From Tomocerus qinae (taxonomy: Eukaryota; Arthropoda; Collembola; Entomobryomorpha; Tomoceridae), in contig CM034546.1 in assembly GCA_020055645.1 (NCBI GenBank), forward strand, positions 41,416,001-41,480,000: a DNA stretch of 64,000 bases, given 5' to 3'. The position numbers and the translations under genes are program-made. Of the stretch, positions 34,225 to 46,211 are shown one piece after another (position 1 is the first letter of the stretch; every line of letters begins with the position of its first letter). The notes beneath the pieces are model-generated. The model was not told the DNA's origin and did not search any database. It was given only the letters and a program-made list of their open reading frames with translations.

Positions 34225-35445
34225 ATGGACATCTTCAAGCGATTATTGGATCGAATGGTAACAAGAAATATTAATTAAACATATCAATTAAATTATTACC
34301 TAATTATTTTATGGGCAAAATATGTATAAACATTAAACTTTTCTGTAATCATTCAAGTGGAACCAAATATTTCATGAAAAGGTGGAAAGGGTATAATTCT
34401 TAATTAATATCTGAACTATATTAATTAGTTAATATTGGCGGATTTTTTTACTACATTTTAGGTACCTTCATCTTCTAAGACAAAAGAACTAGATTCAATG
34501 GAAACTGAACATGTAAAGGACAGTGAAATAACTTGTTCCTCAGCCATGGACATAGTCAGCGCATTGGATCCAAATTTCAACAAAAGTCAAATCTGCAAAA
34601 AACAATTAAGTTTGAAGACAATTGGACAGGAGAAAAAATTAGCTTTTGTATTGAATAACGTATTCAGTGTCCAAGAGTGTAAAGATCTTATTAAAATTTC
34701 GGAGTCTAAGGGCTACACCGCAGCACTTCTAAATATCGGCGGAGGACGGGAAATTTATGCTCCTGGGGATCGTGACAGTCTTCGATGCATCATTGACAAC
34801 AAGGAGTTTGTCCGTATTTTACTAGAGAGGGTTTCTGAATTCATTCCGCAAACGTTTTTGGGAAAAGAGTTGGTGGAAATCATGATCATCATCATCAAGA
34901 GACTCCGATTTTTAAGATACGACCCTGGAAATCAATTCAAGATGCACCGAGATGGCGCTTATGAGAAACCCGATGGCTCTGCTAGAAGTTTAATCACTTT
35001 GCAAATATACCTAAACGAAGGTTTTGAAGGAGGAGAGACGACATTTTTTCAAGACAGATTTGACACCAACAAAAATACTCCACCTGTGGTACCTAAAACT
35101 GGAATGGCCCACTTCGAGACTCCATATACTCGGAGAGACGGAGACTATCTCGCCAGTTGGTCGGGAACTCTCGTCGTCAGTCAGTCAGCGTCGGGTTTAG
35201 GCAGGGAACTTAGAGTAAATCGGATCGTGTCACCTTTTCGTTGTAATAAACTTATACTATTGCCTGTGTCCAAATTCGGTCGTTCTCTATTTTGTGCAGA
35301 CATTTCACTCATCCCGATCATAAGTTCTGGCAGTTTTAGGTGCATTGAGTCGAACCAGAGTCAGGGATACAGGGAAACGGGCATCTTTCAGTCTAACCCG
35401 GATCTACCTCCTGATAAATTATCCACACAGGGTATACAAGTGTAA
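34225..35445 (+). CDS. 2-oxoglutarate/Fe(II) oxygenase-like (prolyl 4-hydroxylase type), C-terminally disrupted
   Basis: The proposed exon 1 is 34225-34257 (MDIFKRLLDRM, donor GTAACA) and exon 2 starts at 34462 after CATTTTAG, in phase 0. Numbering from the internal Met at 34498, the core runs from a CKDLI helix (61-65) through YDPGNQFKMHRDG (141-153), containing the iron-binding H150-x-D152, to LITLQIYLNEGFEGGET (165-181). This is the P4H-type double-stranded beta-helix. After PKTGMA (199-204) the family would continue to a distal His and an Arg/Lys that binds 2-oxoglutarate. Instead an unrelated Ser/Arg-rich tail of ~110 residues follows. Without the distal His the enzyme should be inactive, so this is probably a truncated gene or pseudogene, possibly joined to foreign DNA at about 35110. 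Confidence 0.7.
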
Positions 35446-36486
35446 ATGGATTCCTTGCCAGTGCAAAAAACTATGGATTATGTTTACATAAAGAAGATAA
35501 GGAAGATTAGATGAAGCCTTAGAAATATTTCTGATGTTGAATGAAACACTGGATTGGGAACCTACTGAAAATTGGTTTGGTGTCAGTCTGGATCTCTCGA
35601 AGAAAGTAGACAAATTTCAAACGTATTTATGGGGAATTAGTCTGCTTAGACGACTAGGGAAGGTTACCAAATTTTTGGAATTGCTGAAAGAGCTGGCATA
35701 TAAATCTGACGTTTGGGGTTATTTATTTGTCATAACTCGGTATATCGAACCTATTGATTTGTATATGTTAAAGGATATTAGACGCCTGCAACTATTTAGA
35801 ACACAGGTGACTGTAGAGGAGTATTCTGTAAAAACGCTTCCTGAATCCTGAAGATGGAGTTGTCAAAGATGTGCTTGGGTTTTATGGAGTTGCTTTTGTA
35901 GATAGTGAAGGTACACTTCTAGAAAGCATAAATTTCACTCAACTTCATTACGCCAACAGCAGATATCTAGATATTTCACGTAAGATCGATTACCTTGAGC
36001 TTCCTCCATTAGAGATGAATGTCATTAAACCATCTAATATTTATATTGACATTTCAAAGCTAGAGGAAACAACAACATTTGTTGCTCTATCTGATGTACA
36101 CTTCGTTTGTACCGAAGCAAATTCGTACATACAAGCTTTACATTTGTTAGGTTAAAATAATCTCCACCATGAATGCTTCGTCAAATTGACAAATTTAAAA
36201 CAATTATGGATTTCTTACAGTTTCTGGAATTTTTCTACGATTTATTTAAATTACCTTCATCACATTAATGACATTGATTTTACTGCAGCGTATTTAGTAT
36301 TATCAATTGAAACAAAGAGTACTTTTTGAGATAATCATGTTGCTGGCGATACTTCAATTACTTTCTTGACACTTATAAACTGTGCTTTTATATACTGCGA
36401 TAATACTACAATTGGCCATCTCAATTTTGAGGATTTAAGCATTACAAATGTGAAAAAATTACAAATCATGATTGACTATGTCCGCA
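35446..36486 (+). pseudogene. Broken leucine-rich-repeat-like gene
   Basis: Several open pieces follow one another with frame shifts: 35446-35512, 35500-35851, 35850-36155, about 36157-36255 (KLTNLKQLWIS) and 36332-36486 (LTLINCAF ... LSITNVKKLQIMIDY). The repeated Leu/Ile spacing resembles F-box/LRR proteins, but no F-box was recognised. The last piece ends in a canonical donor (A|GTAAGCAG), and its intron start is identical to that of every copy in the following exon array. The array therefore arose from the 3' exons of this gene. Function unknown. Confidence 0.5.
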
Positions 36487-38385
36487 GTAAGCAGTTTCAA
36501 CTTTTAATTATATAAACTACTACGTATTTTCAAAATAAATTTGTCACTTTTTCATTGGTTTTTTGATACTTTTTGCTTGCGGCTTTAATTTAATACTTAA
36601 TCTAAAACCACTGACCACAAATTTATTAGTTGACGTTCTGAGGAATATGCAACTTACCTAAATGGAAGAATTTTGTGCATGTATATCATTGTCAAAAATC
36701 AAATTTATAGGAAACGTTTTTCATTATTCGTAATTTTAGGTATGGGTTATTACTATGAACCACGTTAGTTTAGGAAGACACGTTATGCTTTGTATTTAAA
36801 GAACAGGATCTTACTTGCCAAAGGTAAGCAGTTTCAACTTTTAACTATTTCAAATACTTGGTATGTTTGAAATAAATTTGTCGATTTTTAATTTGTTATT
36901 TCAAGTTGTTTGATAGTCTGTGCTTCCGGCTCTAGTTTAATAATTAATCGAAAACCACTGACTACGAATTTATAACTTGACGTTCCGAGAAATGTGCAAG
37001 TTACCTAAATGGAAGATTTTTGTGCATGTATGTCATTATCAAAAATCTAATTTATAGGAAACGTTTTCATTAATCGTAATTTTAAGTATGGGTTATTACT
37101 ATAAACCACGTTCGTTTAAGAAGACACGTTATGCTTTGTATTTAAAGCACAGTATCTTACTTGCCAAAGGTAAGCAGTTTCAACTTTTAACTATTTCAAA
37201 TACTTGGTATGTTTGAAATAAATTTGTCGATTTTTTATTTGTTATTTCAAGTTGTTTGATAGTCTGTGCTTCCGGCTCTAGTTTAATAATTAATCGAAAA
37301 CCACTGACTACGAATTTATAACTTGACGTTCCGAGGAATATGCAAGTTACCTAAATGGAAGAATTTTGTGCATGTATATCATTGTCAAAAATCAAATTTA
37401 TAGGAAACGTTTTTCATTATTCGTAATTTTAAATATGGGTTATTACTATAAACCACGTTCGTTTAAGAAGACACGTTATGCTTTATATTTGAAGCACAGT
37501 ATCTTACTTGCCAAAAGTAAGCAAACTTTTATTTATATAAACTACTAAGTATTTTCAAAATAAATTTGTCACTTTTTCATTCGTTATTTTATATTTTGTA
37601 CTTCCGGCTTTGGTTTAATACTTAATCATAAACCACTGACCACGAATTGATAATTTGACGTTCTGAGGAATATGCAACTTACCTAAATGGAAGAATTTTG
37701 TGCATGTATATCATTATCAAAAATCTAATTTATAAGCAACGTTTTCATTAATCGGAAACGTTTTTCATTATTCGTAATTTTAGGTATGGGTTATTACTAT
37801 AAACCACGTTCGTTTAAGAAGACACGTTATGCTTTATATGTGAAGCACAGTTTCTTACTTGCCAAAAGTAAGCAGTTTCAACATTGAATTATTTAAACTA
37901 CTAAGTATTTTCAAAATAAATTTGTCACTTTTTCATTCGTTATTTTATATTTTGTACTTCCGGCTTTAATTTAATACTTAATCATAAACCACTGACCACG
38001 AATTTATAATTTGACGTTCAGAGGAATGTGCAAGTTACCTAAATGGAAGAATGTTGTGCATGTATATCATTATCAAAAATCTAATTTATAGGAAACGTTT
38101 TTCATTATTCGTAATTTTAGGTATGGGTTATTACTATAAACCACGTTAGTTTAGGAAGACACGTTATGCTTTGTATTTAAAGCACAGCATCTTACTTGCC
38201 AAAGGTAAGCAGTTTCAAATTTTAACTTAAGCAGTTTCAACTTTTAATTATATAAACTACTACGTATTTTCAAAATAAATTAGTCAATGTTTCATTCGTT
38301 ATTTTATATTTTGTACTTCCGGCTTTAGTTTAATACCTAATCGAAAACCACGGACCACGAATTTATAACTTGACGTTCCGAATTG
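36487..38385 (+). repeat. Tandem array (~345-bp period) of an 84-nt exon-like module
   Basis: Five copies of a unit, each with intron sequence, an acceptor region (GTAATTTTAG), an 84-nt open block and a donor (GTAAGC). Blocks: 36740-36823, 37086-37169, 37433-37516, 37784-37867, 38121-38204. All are 84 nt, phase 1 to phase 1, so any copy could be included without shifting frame. The open version encodes MGYYYKPRSFKKTRYALYLK and seven more residues. Copies 1 and 5 have a TAG, copies 2 and 3 have lost the AG acceptor, and copy 4 keeps the frame and both sites. Partial units flank both ends. Confidence 0.8.
37784..37867 (+). other. Best-preserved 84-nt exon module (copy 4)
   Basis: Acceptor TTTTAG, open frame in phase 1, donor A|GTAAGC. 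It would follow the last LRR-like piece in frame (36486 ends with one base of a split codon). The encoded 28 residues are basic and Tyr-rich, with no known domain. Confidence 0.5.
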
Positions 38386-39244
38386 TTGCAACTATTAGGC
38401 AAATGTTCACTTTTGCTAATTACTTGTTAATGCAACGCAAATTAATTAGTTAATTAGCAATTGCTCATGATAAATGCCACTATTTATAATTTAGTATTTT
38501 TTGTGAATATGGATCCCGTTCCGTCTGATTATTTACTATTCCTTTTTGTTTGATTACTTGCGCCTAAATATAAACTTACGATGAACTTGAAGGAACGTTT
38601 TTAGCCGATTAGTTTGGCTAATTTGCTATTTTAAACTAGTACCGCGAAACATTCAATAAACCCCGGGTGGGGGTTTGTTTGTGTTGAACGCCTGAAAGAA
38701 ATCCTTCCATCGCATTGGACAAGTGCACATTGCACATATTATTTTTAATAAAAACTAATATCACTTAACATGGCCCATTTAAGACAACAAGTTTATAATT
38801 TTATTTATTTCAAACATTATTTAATAATTTTTTTGTTTAAAAAATTTTTTTGTTTAAAAAAATTTTTTTATTATATTTTTATTTTTAAAGACTTTGTTTT
38901 ATATGTTTGAACTATCTGTTATTCCTTTTTGATACTTTTATTTATTACGACCTTATTTTATTTATTTTAGTTATCTTTGGTTAACTGCTACTAATTGGCT
39001 TTTATTTGCATTTAATGAGCAAAGGTTAAAGTAGAGCCAATATTAGCCAAATTCTGTATGGTCCCAATAGACCCAAAAGTAAAGAATTCTTAAAGAATTC
39101 TCTAAAACTTCTCACTGGTTGTACCTTGCATCAAAAGCCAATACAAAAACTAGTAGCGCTATTTTCAAACATTGCCCACGCTAGACTTTTCTGTGTTAGC
39201 AGCGCAACGACTGACGGCTGGAAACAAGCTGAACAAGATACTTA
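38386..39244. other. Non-coding stretch before the unit 2 SIAH gene
   Basis: No gene. It contains a T-rich/A-rich near-palindrome (about 38825-38880, TTTTTTTGTTTAAAAAA repeated) and a CCCCGGGTGGGGG stretch near 38662. Homology with unit 3 begins around 39205 (GACTGACGGCTGG against GGCTGACGGTAG at 58228), marking the 5' edge of the duplication unit. Confidence 0.4.
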
Positions 39245-42200
39245 TTGGATTGGAAAATGACATCCTTCGATCCTAAAATGATGGAAGCTTTGAAAGACCT
39301 ACAGATGACGGAGTGCCCTGTTTGTATGGAAATAATTCATCCCCCGGTATATCAGTGTCATAATGGGCATTTTGTTTGTTCCACCTGTTTGGATCAAGTT
39401 TCACTGTGTCCGACTTGCAGAAGCAAAATGCCTTTACCACGTGTTCGAAATCTTCTGGTGGAAAGCTTTGTCACTCAGAAATGCCCAAATGCGGAATCTG
39501 GGTGTCTCGAAAGATTGACATCGAATAAAGAAGAGCACGTTTTAAACTGTCAATTCCGGTAATTTCTATGTAATTTAAAAAAATAGTTTGAAAAAGGTCC
39601 GAAATTCTATTTTATATTTGTCACTTGTAGGCTAATTTTGTAAAGTATTCTCGTAATTAACTGCTGATTGCAGCTAATAGACGTCTCACATGTTGATTTA
39701 ACTTTATTTAAATGTATTTACTAGATCTATAGCCCTTTGCGATCGACTTGGATTAGCAAATGTTGGAATAAAATGCAACAAAGTGATCAGAAAATGTGAA
39801 ATTTCAGCCCATATGAAAAATGAACACAACTTCACTGTTATCGAGTCAAATAAAGCTATAATTTTTCAAGAAATTGAGCTTGGACTAGAAAAAACGAATA
39901 GAAAATGGTTACCAATTATATTTTCTGCCTTCGACAATCATTTCTTTTTAAGCACGGAATTAATTGTGGACGAAAACGGATCCGGAGCTACCGTTTACTG
40001 GAAATGTATTTCTGCTGGATCAATTGATATTGCAAATGGATATTCCGTGGCACTGAAATTATTTAAAGGTCAAGATGTACGTAGTGTTTTAGTTATTTTT
40101 ACCCATTTATAAACTTGGTTTACAAGTTATAATTAAAACTCTGTGATATACATATATACATAATCTATATTTCTATATTGTTTTAGACACGTTTGTTAAA
40201 ATGGCAAGGCTCTGTCGCAAGTGTTGATAATATCAATGAAAATCCATTGAGTGTTCTTTCAATACCTTTGTCTATGATTAACCCGTTCAATCAAAGTGTA
40301 AATGGACATGAATGGACTACAAAAGTTCTTATTAAACAAAACCCCAGTGACAATTTCAATCAGTTGACACTGAATAATGCCGGCGCGTTGAAAACCGTAG
40401 CAGTTGCATCACTGAATCAGTCTTCATCGAATTTATCCACAAGTGAAGCCGAATACAAACATGCGTACAAACATATTTTAGGTCGGTTAAGAATTTTTAC
40501 TTTATTTATTTAATGATGGTGCTGTTATTGAATCACATACATCATTGGGAATCACAGTCTATGAAATGTTGATATCCGAAATGTTGATATTTAAGTGTTA
40601 TTCAGTCATAAACAATTGTTAATAATGTAATAATTGTATTTTTGTATCTAGGGAAATATAAACTTTGGCAGAGGAAAGAGAATGACATATGGGCTTGGGG
40701 TAACCTCTTCAATGCCAATCATTCATTTTTTGATTTCAATACAATTTTAATACATGGTGATTTCTTCTAGACGAACGTATATACTCTGTAAGCAGAGGCG
40801 GCTTTCCCAATGGGCAGACTGGGCAGTTGCCCAGGGCCTCGCGCTTTTGGGGCCTCGCGCAGAGCTTTGACAAAGAAGGAATATCAACTTGGCTAAGTTG
40901 ATTTCACTTCAGAAATACTGGTTTTGCATTTTGGTTTAAGTTATACGTTTTGTTACAGCTTTATTACAGAACCATTTTTAGAATTCAAGGAAGAAAAGTA
41001 TACTGAAAGTAGACATCGCGCAATCTAGTAAAAACTTACTATGGTGACACGAAAGCAGCATCTCCCACAATTATTGTAGAATTACTATAATATGCATTTC
41101 AATCCACAAATTTGTAGCATTTTGCGATACCAAAACTGCGTAATTGCAGTAGATGTAGACAATTATGTTTCCACTAAATTTTAAAAGAAATAAATAAATT
41201 TTTAAAAAAATGAATAAAATATTCAAATTCTAAAAAGCCGCATAGCGCCTACATAGTATTTAACAGAATTTTAGGGTCTTATTTTGAATAAAGGACGTTT
41301 TGAGGTGGAAAACCTTATAGGCTGAAGCCAAACCCCAAATTCCAAGAAAAAAGATATTTTTTCTCAAAATAGCAAAAAAAATTGATTATTTGCCATTTTT
41401 AGACCAGTTTTGACTAATTTTTGTTAAAAATTGATAAAGTTTTCCGCGCTGCGCGCGAATATATGTAATTGGGATATAAGTATCACATAATATAGTCCCT
41501 CCCGAAACTCACTTCTGTACACGTACTTGTTTTGTTTTCAATAACATTCAATTATAAATTCAATTCATTTAAAAACGGAAAAAATTCGTAGATTTGAATT
41601 AATATAAAAAATTTGCATGTTTGTGAATTATTATTATGGGGCCTCGCGCGAACATTTTGCCCAGGGCCTCGCAAATTCTAGAGCCGCCACTGTCTGTAAG
41701 TGGAGACAGATGGACTAGAAAAGTAGTACGTCATTTTGACTCTAAAAGTCTTGAACTGACATTTAATCTCGGAAAAGAATTTGAATACGAGCATTATCAT
41801 CAAAAAAGACGGGTAAAGTAAAATATTTTTAAGATAAATAATTTTTGAACAAAGCCATTATCAAAATATCAAATCTTCTACCGTTTATTAAGTAGCGGCA
41901 GCTGCTTTATAGGAATGCCCAATCTGTCTGTCTGTCTATCTGTCCGTCCGTCTGTCTGTTAGCACGATAACTTTCGAACGGAATGAGATAATTCGTTCAA
42001 ACTTTTTTTATACATCATAGGGGTCAAAAGACAGATCAAGTTCGTAAATGGGCAAAATCGGCCACACCCCCTGACCAGGGGTGGGGTTCGAAAATTAAAA
42101 ATTGATGTAACTTTCGTTCTGTGCATCGTAGAAAGTCATGTAATACCTCGGTCGAAATTAGAAAGATTCAAAGGACATTATTAAGTAGGTTACAATCATC

Positions 42201-42695
42201 CCCAAACAGGGGAAGTGGGTGAAAACTTAAAAGCAACCAAAAATTGACGTAAATTCCGTTATACTCGTCCTAAAAAATCATTTAATACCTCGTTCGATAT
42301 CAGAATGATTTAAGGGACATTATTAAACTAAAACTAGACACTGTTTTACTCTATTGTCGCTTTTTTTTACATCCATTTGTACATGGTTTATCATAGTTAT
42401 TAATAATTCCACCTTGCCTTAATTTTCTGCATACTGATTGTTCAACTGAGTACTAAACAGACAGTATAGTGTAATTTCAAAATCAATAATTTCTTCATTT
42501 TTTGTATTGCAGGTGACAATAACTATTGCAGGGAACATGCTCATCGGTAAGGTAAATATTCTCACAATGTCTGGCTGTCAGATTGGCGAAGGGATTCTAG
42601 TTGAAGAATTCAGAGCAAATGAAATGGTTCAGACGTGGATGTATCAAGAAATCATCACGGTGTCAAAATACAGGAAAGTAGATGGACAAAACTAA
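39245..42695 (+). CDS. SIAH/SINA-like RING E3 ubiquitin ligase (unit 2), exon 5 interrupted by hAT
   Basis: Six-exon model: 39245-39558, 39725-40076, 40187-40481, 40652-40699, 40771-40792 plus 41701-41812 (split by the insertion), and 42513-42695. All introns are GT-AG with matching phases. Without the insertion the product would be ~441 residues, longer than the ~280 of typical SIAH. The RING is complete (C24, C27, C38, H42, C45, C48, C55, C58). Exons 1-2 continue into a SIAH-type Cys/His zinc finger (HVLNC to HMKNEH), and exons 2-3 encode the TRAF-like substrate-binding fold (FFLSTELIVDENGSG). Exons 4-6 form a C-terminal extension shared with the other units. The hAT element splits exon 5, and translation would enter it and stop after ~36 codons. 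The unit may be transcribed but should give a truncated ligase. An alternative start at Met5 matches unit 3. Confidence 0.75.
40793..41692. mobile_element. hAT-type non-autonomous element (900 bp) inside SIAH exon 5
   Basis: Termini CAGAGGCGGCT and AGCCGCCACTG form the CAGNGGCGGCT hAT terminal repeat, with a perfect 8-bp duplication TCTGTAAG (40785-40792 and 41693-41700). The site in unit 1 (20190-20205, ACTCTGTAAAAGGAG) is empty. Inside, a GGGCCTCGCGC motif occurs near both ends in the same orientation, and a block near 41280-41470 is related in inverse to 50940-51110. No transposase frame. Confidence 0.9.
41885..42345. repeat. Dispersed repeat in SIAH intron 5 with GTCT microsatellite
   Basis: A (GTCT)n / (GTCC)n run at about 41926-41960 is followed by an ACGATAACTTTCGAACGG phrase and two diverged direct copies of a segment with CATTTAATACCTCG / CATGTAATACCTCG. 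Units 1 and 3 lack it in the matching intron, so it is an insertion. Family not identified. Confidence 0.55.
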
Positions 42696-42835
42696 TTAAA
42701 TTGCGACCAGTCTCACATGAAAGACATTTCAAAGCACAGCGAGTTGTAATACAAGGTTAGAACAAGAATTTATATAGTTAAAAAATGATAATGGTATAGA
42801 TGAAGAATACTTTTATCACGTTTTATCATCCACTT

Positions 42836-44977
42836 AGTCGGTCTCGCGCCTCCGTGCGTGACGGACATCAACAGAATGTCCAGACCGACTCAACAATTTT
42901 TATATTATATAATTGATAAAATTAACTGCATTTCCTCAACGGGATATGCAGATCAATTGATTGATACACATGTCCTCGACCGCTGTGTCTGCATATACAT
43001 ATGCATATCTGCATACGACATTAACCACTCCAACACAAGAACTGCACACAAATCTCTGCTTTATAGCATGATGTGTGGCGGCTGACATATTGCTTTTCTC
43101 CAGGTAAGTACTGTAACGAGTGTAAAGCGTGGTAAGCACACCTCATTCACTACATCAGAGCTCGAGACAAGACATTCTTCTTTTAAACTCTCCTCACCAG
43201 TGATAGAAATATGAAGTAAGTTTTATTTATTCTTTTTATATACTTATTACTTCATTCATACCCTATGAATCATTGAATAAGAAAATAAAAAGCAATATAC
43301 TAATTGCTTTTTTATAGATATACTAATTAATATAATGATAAACGTGCCAACGTACGACAAATATTTTTCATATGCCGTAAAAGACCAGGGTACTGAAGCA
43401 AAAGTTGCAATAGTTTTTGCTAACTAAATTTTTCGCAATAGTTGCATAAATATTCAATGAATATACAACGATCACAACTCTGAAATCTAACCAATTAAGA
43501 ATTTTTTTTATCTATTAATTACTTTTATCCGAGACATACCTAATAATTATAATGCGTTGTACTTGTTTATAATATAATTATCTTCTTAGGCCCCCTGCTG
43601 GGAAAATCCTAAGGAATCCAGAAGGCTTTGGATCGCTCTGGTCAGAAGAGGTCGAAGCCAACGAAGATGAATTTCTAAAGGACGACGATGAAATTGAAGT
43701 CCTACGCTCTCCTGGCCTGGTACGCTCCCCAGGTCTGTCAGACCAATTTGAAAGGAGCAAAATCGAAGATCCGCCCGTGACAGTAGCGGATCCCGATCGC
43801 TTTGAAGGAAACTTTGATTTCTCATAGTAGCAACGAGTGGCAGTTGGTGAACAGGAATAAACAAAGTAAGCCGCAGAAGCAGAAAAATTCGACGCCTAAG
43901 GGGGATAAAGGCCTAATGCCTCCTCCTTCTGCTACGAAGAGATCTGGTTCTAGATCTAGAAAAAGACCAATTTCCTCATCGCCCCAAGACAGACCACCAA
44001 ACAAAAAGGTTCCAAGGCCGGGTTGCACCAATGTCACTGTCACATTTAGAGCTGACAGCCTGGCCGAGATCCCACAAACTTTGGCTGAGTCTGTCAGGGT
44101 ATATCTTGATATCAAAATCGGGAGGTATCAAACCTCCCCTTTGCCATACAAATTGAAACGCGCAAGATTCTTGGAGGCCACATTATCTATGTTTGTGCTA
44201 ATCTTGACACTGCAAACTGGATTATAGCCAAAATAGATGAATTTTTTCCTACAGTTGATTGTACTGAGCTTCTCCAGCAGCCCTTACAGGGGTGGCTGGA
44301 TGAAAACTTCAAACAATCTGTCGTATCTATCCAAATTTTTAATAAAAGCTTGCCTAATTATGTTGAATTCTTTTCCCAGATTTCTAAGCAAAATCCGGGA
44401 TTTGACGAAGCATGGAAATGGGTGTCAATTCGCTCTATTCCAGTGCCTAAAGATGAACCGGCCTTCTACATCAGTTACTTTCGGGTTGAGGAGAAGTGCG
44501 TACTTTACCTAAGGGCAAACAACTGGACATTGTTTCATCTCTCTGGCTCACTGACAGTGAGAGAACAATAGTCCATTGTCCAGCCATACTCAATTTATTA
44601 TGTCATTTATTAGAAATAAATAACACCATGAATCCTTATAGTAATTGTGTACATCATGTTCTTTCGATATATACAAGTTCATTCAATTACCTTAGAATTA
44701 CGTATTATTAGCATAAATGTAGCTATGTCTTCTGGCGTATGCATAATAACATACCCCTCCTGCTACGCAGGAGTACTAATTCACAATGTCTAGGATTGGT
44801 GACCAGATATACCTTCGTTGTAATTAATATGTTTTACATATTTATGATTGCATTGACGTATATCTGGTCGGGTATTAAAAGTGTCACGGGAGTCACTGCA
44901 AGTAAGCCCTAGAGGCTTGAGCGGTAGTGCAGCTTACTCTTCAATAGTAAGTTTGCACTCTCCCACTAACAAACAAC
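42836..44977 (+). mobile_element. 2.1-kb retroposon-like insertion with gag-like ORF and splice signals
   Basis: Flanked by an 11-bp duplication ATCATCCACTT (42825-42835 and 44978-44988) in spacer that is continuous in units 1 and 3. It begins AGTCGGTCTCGCGCC and ends ACTAACAAACAAC. There are possible introns (CAG|GTAAGTACT near 43102; GTAAGTTT near 43214 to TTCTTAG at ~43590). From about 43591 a reading frame, broken by two or more frame shifts, encodes an acidic then a Ser/Lys-rich stretch (43802-44100) and a conserved-looking part ending near 44571. The latter reads like the gag-like proteins that accompany arthropod retroelements, possibly DUF4780-type; that name is a tentative recollection. 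No RT. Confidence 0.6.
43591..44571 (+). pseudogene. Frameshifted gag-like protein of the 42836 insertion
   Basis: Piece 1 (about 43591-43827) is acidic with two RSPGL repeats. Piece 2 (43802-44150) is Lys/Ser/Pro-rich, a likely nucleic-acid-binding tract. Piece 3 (about 44155-44571) holds Trp-rich motifs such as TANWI, GWLDENFKQ and DEAWKWVSI. Shifts lie near 43825 and 44150-44170. No catalytic motif. The product is best seen as a retroelement structural protein, with low certainty on family. Confidence 0.5.
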
Positions 44978-44988
44978 ATCATCCACTT

Positions 44989-46211
44989 TATCATCTGTAC
45001 TTTGAAGTGCCATTAATAATAATCATGCTGACAGTTAAAAATTACTGAATTGCTTAACTGTCTATAACGAATAATTATAATTGATTGAGTAATTGTTTTG
45101 TTCATTGCTGTTTATTGCCAAAAATATTGTTGAAAATAAATTATTACAGTATCTTAAAAAGTTAGTATATTATTTCATATTATTAAGTTATAGTACAGCG
45201 GCCTTGCCCATGTAGATAGGTACCAATATTAATATTTGGAAATTGCCTTCTTATCTATTTCAACCTGTAACCTCGCATAATGGGAATGAGCCACATGACA
45301 TTTTTCACACTGTTGTTCTATCTAGGAATTTGGTTAGATTACATGCTAGATCCAACGCAAATTGAACCAGCAAATAGACAGGAAATAAAAAAAATATTGC
45401 ATATTTAGCGATATACTTTATCACCTGCATAGTTAATCTTAACTTATCATTTACACATACCTATGAAGTAGGCTAAGTTGATATAAAAGTGGCGTCGCTT
45501 GCCCAACTATTTATTAACCATTGCAAAACATTTATTATGCATCAAGGGAATTCCAGGGAATTCCTAGCGGCCACAAAATATGTAGTAGGTACTACAGAAA
45601 CTGGGAAGTTCAGATTGCATGCAGTATTAATAGTTTCATAAACGACGCGAGCGGAAGATGAATGTCAGACATCAGACTTATGGCGATACTTCTCGAATGC
45701 CAAACATTTATATTAATAAATACATTAATCTTTTAAAACCTCTTCGTTATTGTGATATATATAACAACCACGTATCCAGTAGGGGGCGGGGGGGACGGCA
45801 GCGCCCCCCTAAATAAGAAAAAGAGAAGATTGTCCCCAAAAATGACTTAAAAATACAAAATATTTTTATTTTTGACATTATTTTTGGTTGCGCTCCCCTT
45901 AACCAAATTTCTGGATACCTGCCTGGTATAGAATTTTATGGAAAAGTAAAAATGTTGGCAGTCCACTGCAAATCTTGAAATTTTAATGACCACATGTGGC
46001 AATCCATAAATGTATTCATTATTTACACCAAGGGGAAATACGTGTGCAATGCAAACATTAGCAAAATTGGCGCTTTTGAAGTTAGCGTTTACTCTTCTAC
46101 TGTTGCGTCAATGCAATGTAGTATTTCTGAGAGGCTAATAAACAAAAAATTGCACAAATACGTAAAATTTCATAGAAATAGAAATCTCCAATTCTACACG
46201 AAAAATTAGAT
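44989..46211. repeat. Conserved intergenic spacer and IR upstream region of unit 2
   Basis: Non-coding. It aligns with the unit 1 and unit 3 spacers. It holds the uninterrupted palindrome target (TTATTATGCATCAAGGG at about 45531-45548), GTAGGGGGCGGGG / CCCCCCTAAATAAG near 45780-45815 (absent from unit 0), and the ACACCAAGGGGAAATACG stretch ~185 bases before the IR start codon. Confidence 0.75.

Noticed and set aside
40752..40770. Reading SIAH exon 4 straight into exon 5 without an intron
   Set aside because: It meets a stop (TTCTTCTAG). A 71-bp GTAACC...TTCTAG intron gives matching phases and a continuous protein, and the same sequence context is found in unit 1.
43586..44115. Minus-strand open frames across the gag-like segment
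   Set aside because: They are antisense to a plus-strand frame with biased composition and contain no motif.
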